Translations under genes and position numbers: made by a program
Assembly: GCA_003232155.1 (NCBI GenBank)
Contig: QILY01000148.1
Coordinates: 1 to 5,331 of the forward strand
Reading direction: 5' to 3'
DNA length: 5,331 nt
Origin: Maribacter sp.
GTDB lineage: Bacteria; Bacteroidota; Bacteroidia; Flavobacteriales; Flavobacteriaceae
Shown: positions 1-3,955 of the stretch, piece by piece
Position numbering within the stretch: position 1 is the stretch's first letter
How the letters are laid out: each line of letters opens with the position of its first letter
Notes under the pieces: generated by a model
Seen by the model: only the letters and a program-made list of their open reading frames with translations
Database searches by the model: none
What the model was told of the DNA's origin: nothing

Positions 1-2
1 AG

Positions 3-812
3 ATGGTCGAGTTCAACGGTAAGCTATGGTCTGTAGGAGGCTACCAGAACGGAGCCTCGTACCCGAACCAGACCAATGCGGTATGGTCCAGTGCCAACGG
101 ATACAATTGGGAATTGGTGACCAGTGGCCTATTCGATGCAAGAGTGGGACACTCCCTCACCGTTTTCGACGGTAAAATGTGGCTTATTGGGGGCGTGAAC
201 AATTCCTCTACCCAATTGTCAGATGTTTGGTTCACTATTGACGGCCTACATTGGAAATTGGCAACCGATACTTTGCCCTTTTGGGTTACAGGGCATAGCG
301 CCACGGTGTTCAATAACAAACTGGTTGTCTTTACCAAAAATGATATTTGGTACTCGACCGATGGAGTCAACTGGAAATTAATGGCCGAGGATATTTTCGC
401 ATCAAGATCTTATGCTGAACTAATTGTTTTCAATGACAAACTGTACCTGATCGGTGGTGAAACCACCAGTCCCGACACTTTTTATAACGAGATATGGCAG
501 AGCGGTAATGGAAAAGATTGGTCACAAGTACCCACTACCTCTCCCATATTTAACGGTATCAGTAGGTTTTCGACCGCAAATTACAAACACAAGATCTGGG
601 TCATTGGTGGTCACACCGAAACAGGTTTTGATAGTGATGAAATTTGGTTCAGTTCTAATATGATAGAATGGTGCAAGTATGATGGCCCCGTTCCGTTAAC
701 AAGACTCTCAAGTCACTCAAGCCTGGTATATCTAGATCGGGTATTGGTATTTGGGGGGTTCGCCTCTTCCGGGATGAGCGGATCGATTTGGTCTTTTGAA
801 GGAGCAAATTGA
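3..812 (+). CDS. Kelch-like beta-propeller repeat protein, C-terminal part (5' end outside window)
   Basis: The visible 269 residues are a tandem array with a period near 50 residues. Each unit has a strand of the type VFNGKLWLIGG, a variable loop, then a strand of the type DVWxSxDGxxW. Gly-Gly pairs sit at residues 12-13, 63-64, 151-152, 202-203 and 251-252. Paired tryptophans sit at 28/36, 76/84, 116/124, 165/173 and 215/223, with a single W263 in the last half unit. The SxDGxxW turns resemble Asp-box (BNR) turns, so kelch and sialidase-type propellers are both reasonable names. The first ATG, at 3, falls inside a repeat strand, so it is almost certainly not the true start and the gene continues to the left. 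Blade 3 (about residues 101-140) is short and has lost its Gly-Gly loop. No catalytic residues are recognisable. Such proteins in Bacteroidetes are usually exported binding or scaffold proteins, but the signal peptide would lie outside the window. Fold: confident. Function: unknown. Confidence 0.85.
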   Translation: MVEFNGKLWSVGGYQNGASYPNQTNAVWSSANGYNWELVTSGLFDARVGHSLTVFDGKMWLIGGVNNSSTQLSDVWFTIDGLHWKLATDTLPFWVTGHSATVFNNKLVVFTKNDIWYSTDGVNWKLMAEDIFASRSYAELIVFNDKLYLIGGETTSPDTFYNEIWQSGNGKDWSQVPTTSPIFNGISRFSTANYKHKIWVIGGHTETGFDSDEIWFSSNMIEWCKYDGPVPLTRLSSHSSLVYLDRVLVFGGFASSGMSGSIWSFEGAN

Positions 813-871
813 TTTTTAACGAAGGCGTGGCGTAAAAGACGCATTGGATTGCCCAAAGGTTTTAGCTTGAC

Positions 872-973
872 TTGACACTAGTTTTTACAATGGTAATGGC
901 TTCTTGTGCTAAAGATGCCGACTCCACCAATGAAATAGATGTGACCAACCAGTTCGGTATTTTAATCTCTTAG
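872..973 (+). pseudogene. Lipoprotein-like N-terminal remnant, apparently cut off before the IS element
   Basis: In this frame a TTG at 872 or an ATG at 890 opens a short reading frame ending at the TAG at 971-973. The translation from 872 starts MTLVFTMVMASCAKDADS. It has a hydrophobic stretch, a lipobox-like V-M-A-S-C, and an acidic, Ser/Asp-rich start after the cysteine, as expected for a lipoprotein signal peptide. The frame ends after about 33 codons, a few bases before the left hairpin of the IS200-type element. I infer the 5' stub of a lipoprotein gene broken by that insertion or by nearby deletion. It could equally be a chance frame, since there is no clear ribosome binding site and the ATG version has a very short hydrophobic core. 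The product cannot be named. Confidence 0.35.
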
Positions 974-985
974 GGTTTAATTCCC

Positions 986-999
986 CGATGCTTGCATCG
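986..999 (+). repeat. Left-end hairpin of the IS200-type element
   Basis: CGATGC (986-991) and GCATCG (994-999) are perfect reverse complements around TT, giving a 6-bp palindrome that begins within a CCCC run at 983-986. It lies 18 bases before the tnpA start, where the left-end TnpA-binding hairpin of IS200/IS605 elements is expected. Its core TGCTTGCA matches the right-end hairpin, but the outer arms do not pair and there is no bulged T, so it is weaker than the right end. Confidence 0.6.
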
Positions 1000-1006
1000 T
1001 GACACG

Positions 1007-1014
1007 TATATTTG
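1007..1014 (+). promoter_or_regulatory. Possible Bacteroidetes -7 box in front of tnpA
   Basis: TATATTTG matches the TAnnTTTG consensus of the Bacteroidetes primary sigma factor, but no TTG is found at the right distance upstream. It ends only 3 bases before the tnpA ATG at 1018, so transcription from it would start at or just inside the gene. If it is real, tnpA mRNA would be leaderless or use a later start. A chance match in AT-rich DNA is quite possible. Confidence 0.3.
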
Positions 1015-1017
1015 TAG

Positions 1018-1452
1018 ATGTCAGAAAGTATCTATTTACACAAGTCTGATAATGTTTCGGTATTATTATATCATTTTGTTTGCCCCACAAAGTATAGGCG
1101 TGTCGTATTTGATAAATTGGTAGATCGGACTTTGGTAGAAATTTGCATGGAGATTTCAGAGCGTTACGAGGTTCATTTTTTAGAGATAGGTATGGATAAA
1201 GATCATGTTCGTTTTTTACTTCAGTCCATTCCAACCATGAGTCCTACGTGGATAGTCAAAATGCTAAAAAGTATCACGGCGGGAGAAATTTTCAAAAGAC
1301 ATCCAAGAGTCAGAAAAGTTTTATGGGGAGGAGCATTTAATACGGTTAGTAAATTCGGAGATGAAACTACAATATCAAAATATGTTCGGGGTCAAGGAAT
1401 GGAAAAGGACTACGATGTTTTACATAAAGCAAAGCAGTTATCTTTATTCTGA
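1018..1452 (+). CDS. tnpA: IS200/IS605-family Y1 transposase TnpA, defective copy
   Basis: The 144-residue product has the TnpA core: the early motif YHFVCPTKYRRVVF (18-31), a strand MDKDHVRFLLQSIP (59-72) carrying the HUH position, KSITAGEIF (84-92), LWGGAF (102-107), the catalytic helix KYVRGQG (121-127), and the usual C-terminal QLSLF. TnpA is a single-strand HUH endonuclease that cuts and rejoins element ends through a tyrosine, here Tyr122, with Gln126 as the expected metal-ligand partner four residues later. Two defects stand out. The HUH motif reads His63-Val64-Arg65 where His-Val-His is normal, a change explained by one base (CGT for CAT). The segment usually following LWGGxF, of the type W-x-D-G-Y-[FY]-V, is absent: F107 runs directly into N108-T-V, a clean in-frame loss of about 21-24 bases. 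This matches the length, about 144 against the usual 150 or so. The reading frame is still open. Family: very sure. Inactivity: likely, but inferred. Confidence 0.93.
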   Translation: MSESIYLHKSDNVSVLLYHFVCPTKYRRVVFDKLVDRTLVEICMEISERYEVHFLEIGMDKDHVRFLLQSIPTMSPTWIVKMLKSITAGEIFKRHPRVRKVLWGGAFNTVSKFGDETTISKYVRGQGMEKDYDVLHKAKQLSLF

Positions 1453-1462
1453 GTGAGCCGGA

Positions 1463-1487
1463 TACCCCGTCTGCTTGCAGCGGGGTA
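1463..1487 (+). repeat. Right-end hairpin of the IS200-type element, with bulged T
   Basis: TACCCCG (1463-1469) pairs with CGGGGTA (1481-1487), and CTGC (1471-1474) pairs with GCAG (1477-1480) around a TT loop. That gives 11 base pairs with a single unpaired T at 1470 on the 5' arm. A hairpin with one extrahelical T near the middle of the stem is the hallmark TnpA recognition structure of IS200/IS605 ends. It might also act as a weak transcription stop for tnpA, but no T-run follows. Confidence 0.75.
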
Positions 1488-1489
1488 GT

Positions 1490-1627
1490 TCATTGGGCGA
1501 TGATGGCTTGGTAAGTGGCCTTGTGGGCACGGACCTGGATTCGTCTACCCTCTATGAAAGCGGTATTGTAACAACTTCCTTTGGGTTGGCCGAGAGGTTG
1601 CGATTGTTGACCGACTACCGCATTCGA
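1490..1627 (+). pseudogene. Orphan coding-like fragment right of the IS element, unrecognised
   Basis: Immediately beyond the right IS hairpin one frame reads SLGDDGLVSGLVGTDLDSST, then LYESGIVTTSFGLAERLRLL and TDYRIR. The other two frames stop within about 25 bases. It has no convincing start codon of its own and no stop before it runs into the ATG at 1628. Its G+C (32/60 on the line 1501-1560, counted by hand) matches the kelch gene and not the AT-rich genes that follow. I read it as an internal or 3' piece of an older gene, perhaps the one whose 5' stub may lie at 872-973. I recognise no family. Parts may be non-coding. Confidence 0.35.
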
Positions 1628-1696
1628 ATGAACAGTAAAAACATCTCCATTATCGCAATGTTACTTATAGTTTCTGTCTTGTTCACTTATTGTTAA
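1628..1696 (+). pseudogene. Orphan signal-peptide-like segment ending in TAA
   Basis: From ATG 1628 the translation is MNSKNISIIAMLLIVSVLF followed by TYC and a TAA stop at 1694-1696. A lysine near the start, a hydrophobic core of about 13-15 residues and a final cysteine give the shape of a Sec signal peptide or a lipoprotein leader, though Tyr before Cys is a poor lipobox. It stops 38 bases before the reading frame at 1735, which encodes a secreted-type domain but has no export signal. The likeliest reading is that this is the original N-terminus of that gene, now separated by a nonsense change and a frame change. A free 22-residue peptide or chance is also possible. Confidence 0.4.
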
Positions 1697-1734
1697 ACGA
1701 TTGATAAAAACAGAGGGAGAAAGAAAATTGCATA

Positions 1735-2269
1735 GTGACTAATTCGGATTCGGACTCCTTAGCTGTTGATTACATCTACTGGTGGCCAAAACCAGAGCCA
1801 TTTATTGGGTTGTGCGGTGATGAATATTCACTTGTTTTTATAGGAATCGTAAAAGAAATCAATCCTCCGGATAAAGACACCTCTTCTTTATATACTTCTC
1901 AAAAAGGACGTATTGAAATCACCGAAGCAGTAAAGACAAAGGAGTTAGCAAAAGAAAAATATAACGGTCAAAGGTGTTTTTTGTCAGATTGCTTTTATGG
2001 CGCAGGTGTTGAAAAAGGAGATCAAGGTTATTGTATTTTGCTATGAACATGAAGGTTCTTATAGTATCCCCGGCAAAAATTCTATTCTTAAAATTAATGA
2101 GCCAAATGATCCGATTTCTGTGTCTATTAAGAAATATATTAAAACAGGTCAAAATCCGATGGCAATAAAAGAGGATATGAAATTATGGGTGAAAAAAGGG
2201 TTTGGCAATGATTTAAAACAATTAATTAAACGAGTTCAATGTAAGGAAACATTCGATGACAAAAAATAA
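1735..2269 (+). pseudogene. Small secreted-type protein, possibly NTR/TIMP-like, broken by a frameshift
   Basis: Two overlapping frames together make one protein. The first (from GTG 1735, stop at 2044-2046) contains LCGDEYSLVFIGIVKEI (residues 26-42), GRIEITEAVK (58-67) and RCFLSDCFYGAGVEKGDQ (80-97). The second frame continues smoothly from 2027 with VIVFCYEHEGSYSIPGKNSI and runs to TAA 2269. Dropping one base near 2026 joins them into about 177 residues. The order (cysteine followed by a xLVFxGxV strand, a middle strand, then C-x(4)-C and EKGxxxxVF) resembles bacterial proteins annotated as NTR/TIMP-like OB-fold domains, which are exported; that assignment is tentative. No in-frame ATG exists at the 5' end, and the likely lost leader lies at 1628-1696. 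The 3' end overlaps the next gene by 14 bases. A sequencing error at the AAAAAGG stretch (2012-2018) or a programmed frameshift are the alternatives. Confidence 0.65.
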
Positions 2270-2810
2270 ATATCACTTAAAAAACACAGTTATAGTATTT
2301 CTCGTTACAGCGTTAATTCTGTCGTGCGAAACTCGAACTGATAAAAATAATAAACAGAAAAATACAACTCATAAAATAAAAAAGGCAAATAACTTAACCC
2401 AAACAATTTCGACCGATATTAATTTGCTGGGCAAACTACTTGATCTTACCACTTATAAACCTATTGAAGTAAAGTTTAAATTTACTTTTATCGATAACTC
2501 CGCCCAAAATGATAGAATTTCTGTTCCTGGGCCTTCCGACTATTATCTTGAGGCAATTCTATATTTTGATTCATTGACCTTCGTGAAAATAAAGGATTTT
2601 GAAAAAAACCTCGAATGGATGGAACAAAATTATAAAAAAGAAGAATTTAATTTTGAATGGCTATCAAATGACCTACAGAACCAATTAATGAACAGTAATT
2701 TGGATTATCACGGGCATCCTGATTTTTTCTTTGGAAGTGGAGTCAATAGAAAATGCTGGTATTTAGAAAATAAGATATTGATAAAAACAAGTAGTGGTAG
2801 TAGTTATTGA
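2256..2810 (+). CDS. Hypothetical lipoprotein, family not recognised
   Basis: The 184-residue product begins MTKNKYHLKNTVIVFLVTAL followed by ILSC. It has a basic N-region, a hydrophobic core at 11-22 and a lipobox-like I-L-S-C with Cys24 as the lipidated residue. A very polar Lys/Asn/Thr linker (25-50) follows, as is usual for Bacteroidetes lipoproteins held at the cell envelope. The folded part has a strand-like KPIEVKFKFTFID (68-80), the motif SVPGPSDYYLEAILYFD (89-105), then an acidic region and a C-terminal block with SNLDYHGHPDFFFGSG (147-162) and CWYLENKIL (167-175). No enzyme motif is apparent. I expect a small family of Bacteroidetes hypothetical proteins, without being able to name it. 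The ATG at 2256 sits inside the last codons of the broken gene upstream, with AAGGA about 9 bases before it, which suggests translational coupling and a shared transcript. The gene is strongly AT-rich (12/60 G+C on the line 2341-2400). Confidence 0.85.
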   Translation: MTKNKYHLKNTVIVFLVTALILSCETRTDKNNKQKNTTHKIKKANNLTQTISTDINLLGKLLDLTTYKPIEVKFKFTFIDNSAQNDRISVPGPSDYYLEAILYFDSLTFVKIKDFEKNLEWMEQNYKKEEFNFEWLSNDLQNQLMNSNLDYHGHPDFFFGSGVNRKCWYLENKILIKTSSGSSY

Positions 2811-2830
2811 ACTCATTTAAAAAATAATCA

Positions 2831-3214
2831 ATGAAAGAAATAGAAAAACGAAAGCCTATTTGGAATGCGATTTCGGACTTTTATTTGGATACAGAGTTAC
2901 AATACTCCGATTACGAAAGAATCGCGACTGAATTTATTAAAACCGGAAAAACGATACAACAACTAAAAGAAATTGATTTTTATGAGGTTTTTCCGGTTTT
3001 AAAAGGAAATTTAATGAGTGTTGCCGGGGAATGGGGCGGATTTGACGAAAACTGGGTGAATGAAAATTGCGGAAAAATGTATCTGAAAAGAACAGGTTTT
3101 TGTTTTCGGTTGAAAGCTAAACTTTACCATAAATTTTTGTTTTGGACGAGAAAAGACCATTGGAAAGAAATTGAACATCTAATGAAAAATGCACAACAAC
3201 AAAAAGGGGTATGA
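2831..3214 (+). CDS. DUF7079-like cytoplasmic protein
   Basis: The product is 127 residues, with no signal peptide or membrane segment, so probably cytoplasmic. It has two conserved-looking blocks: RKPIWNAISDFYLDTEL (7-23), and DFYEVFPVLKGNLMSVAGEW (49-68) followed by GGFDENW (69-75). That combination of a W-x-A-[IL]-S-D-x-[FY]-L-D-T-E start and an EVxPVLxxNLxSVAGEWxGFDxxW centre is how I remember the DUF7079 domain, a widespread family with no known activity. The C-terminal part (about 85-120) is basic and aromatic. The start ATG 2831 is 20 bases after the stop of the lipoprotein gene, with an A-rich but not Shine-Dalgarno-like leader. Co-transcription with that gene is plausible. The stop lies just before the sdh promoter. 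Gene: sure. Family name: moderately sure. Function: unknown. Confidence 0.85.
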   Translation: MKEIEKRKPIWNAISDFYLDTELQYSDYERIATEFIKTGKTIQQLKEIDFYEVFPVLKGNLMSVAGEWGGFDENWVNENCGKMYLKRTGFCFRLKAKLYHKFLFWTRKDHWKEIEHLMKNAQQQKGV

Positions 3215-3232
3215 ATGAAATACCGCTAAAAC

Positions 3233-3263
3233 TTGTTAATAACTAGACTGTACCGTAAATTTG
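3233..3263 (+). promoter_or_regulatory. Promoter of the sdh operon, Bacteroidetes type
   Basis: TTG at 3233-3235 and TAAATTTG at 3256-3263 are separated by 20 bases, matching the -33 TTG / -7 TAnnTTTG architecture of the Bacteroidetes primary sigma factor. Transcription would begin near 3268-3270, leaving a leader of about 15 bases before the sdhC ATG at 3284. It lies in the short gap after the DUF7079-like gene, where an operon promoter is expected. It also shows that the in-frame TTG at 3233 is promoter sequence and not a start codon. Confidence 0.65.
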
Positions 3264-3283
3264 TACAGCTAAATAATCGACTA

Positions 3284-3952
3284 ATGAGTGTATTGATAAA
3301 ATCTTCACTTGCCCGAAAAATAGTAATGGCCTTGTCAGGTCTTTTCTTGGTTTTCTTTCTTGGGCAACATTTTATAATAAACATAACCTCTGTAATTGCC
3401 CCTGAAACTTTTAATTTGTGGTCACATTTTATGGGGTATAATCCTTTGGTGCAATATGCACTCCAGCCCGTTTTGATTGCAGGTGTGATTATACACTTTG
3501 TTATGGGTTTTGTACTGGAAATTCAGAATAACAAAGCAAGAGGGCTTAGTTATGTAAAATATAAAGGCGGTGCCAATGCCTCATGGGTTTCACGAAATAT
3601 GATTATATCCGGAGCGGTTATACTTGCTTTTTTAGGACTTCATTTTTATGATTTTTGGCTGCCCGAAATAGCATATAAGTACATTGAAAATAACCCCGAA
3701 GATGCAACCAGATACCACGCCGAAACGGTTCACAAATTTGAAGCTATCTGGAGAACCGTATTGTACATCATCTCTTTTGCATTGTTGGCATTACATTTGT
3801 TACATGGTTTTGCCTCATCTTTTCAAACGATGGGAATAAACAATAAATATTCTTCGGCTATTAAAACATTTACTAAGATATATGCTATTGCAATTCCGCT
3901 AGGATTCATATTTATTGCCATATATCATCACCTTAACCCAATAACACATTAA
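3284..3952 (+). CDS. sdhC: Succinate dehydrogenase/fumarate reductase cytochrome b558 subunit
   Basis: This is the membrane anchor of respiratory complex II, carrying heme b and the quinone site. In Bacteroidetes it passes electrons between the succinate/fumarate site and menaquinone. From ATG 3284 the protein is 222 residues and begins MSVLIKSSLARKIVMALSGL, the usual start in this family. Five hydrophobic helices lie near 13-35, 57-79, 104-124, 155-176 and 196-215. Histidines at 29 (GQHF), 71 (IIHF), 120 (GLHF) and 171 (ALHLLHG, with H174 nearby) fall in the first four helices, as expected for the four axial ligands of a di-heme single-subunit anchor of the B. subtilis SdhC / Wolinella FrdC class. 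The frame is open further upstream to a TTG at 3233, but that part overlaps the promoter and adds residues not typical of the family. sdhA follows after 3 bases. Confidence 0.93.
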   Translation: MSVLIKSSLARKIVMALSGLFLVFFLGQHFIINITSVIAPETFNLWSHFMGYNPLVQYALQPVLIAGVIIHFVMGFVLEIQNNKARGLSYVKYKGGANASWVSRNMIISGAVILAFLGLHFYDFWLPEIAYKYIENNPEDATRYHAETVHKFEAIWRTVLYIISFALLALHLLHGFASSFQTMGINNKYSSAIKTFTKIYAIAIPLGFIFIAIYHHLNPITH

Positions 3953-3955
3953 GCT

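Larger units (their letters stand above)
981..1493 (+). mobile_element. IS200-type insertion sequence (IS200/IS605 family, tnpA only), probably inactive
   Basis: A single Y1-type transposase gene (1018-1452) is bracketed by two subterminal hairpins, 986-999 on the left and 1463-1487 on the right, with no tnpB-like gene. This is the classic IS200 layout. Both hairpins share the core CCCCG-n(1-2)-TGCTTGCA. IS200/IS605 elements have no terminal inverted repeats and make no target duplication, so the exact ends cannot be read from one copy. I place them a few bases outside the hairpins (near TTTAATT on the left and TTCAT on the right), with an uncertainty of about 10-20 bases on each side. The right hairpin lies only 10 bases past the tnpA stop. 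The transposase defects described for the gene suggest a non-autonomous or dead copy. Confidence 0.75.

Noticed and set aside
41..370. Minus-strand open frame of about 109 codons
   Set aside because: It is antisense to the kelch repeats, has no family resemblance, and is best explained as a shadow of the repeat codons.
454..663. Second plus-strand frame of 69 codons inside the kelch gene
   Set aside because: It overlaps a clear repeat protein in another frame and has no recognisable features of its own.
824..845. Possible terminator after the kelch gene (GCGT-AAAAG-ACGC)
   Set aside because: The stem is only 4 bp and no T-run follows, so it is too weak to call.
872..899. E. coli-like promoter, TTGACA followed after 16 bases by TAATGG
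   Set aside because: The host appears to be a Bacteroidetes, whose primary sigma factor uses TTG / TAnnTTTG, and the -10 match is poor.
977..1234. Minus-strand open frame across the left IS end and tnpA
   Set aside because: It is antisense to a well-supported transposase and spans the hairpin; no motif was found.
1453..1740. CRISPR array, tRNA or TnpB-associated guide RNA next to the IS
   Set aside because: There are no regularly spaced repeats, no cloverleaf and no tnpB gene; the only structure is the right-end hairpin.
1919..2152. Minus-strand open frame of 77 codons over the frameshift region
   Set aside because: The plus strand has a coherent protein across the two frames, and the antisense product is an unremarkable AT-rich translation.
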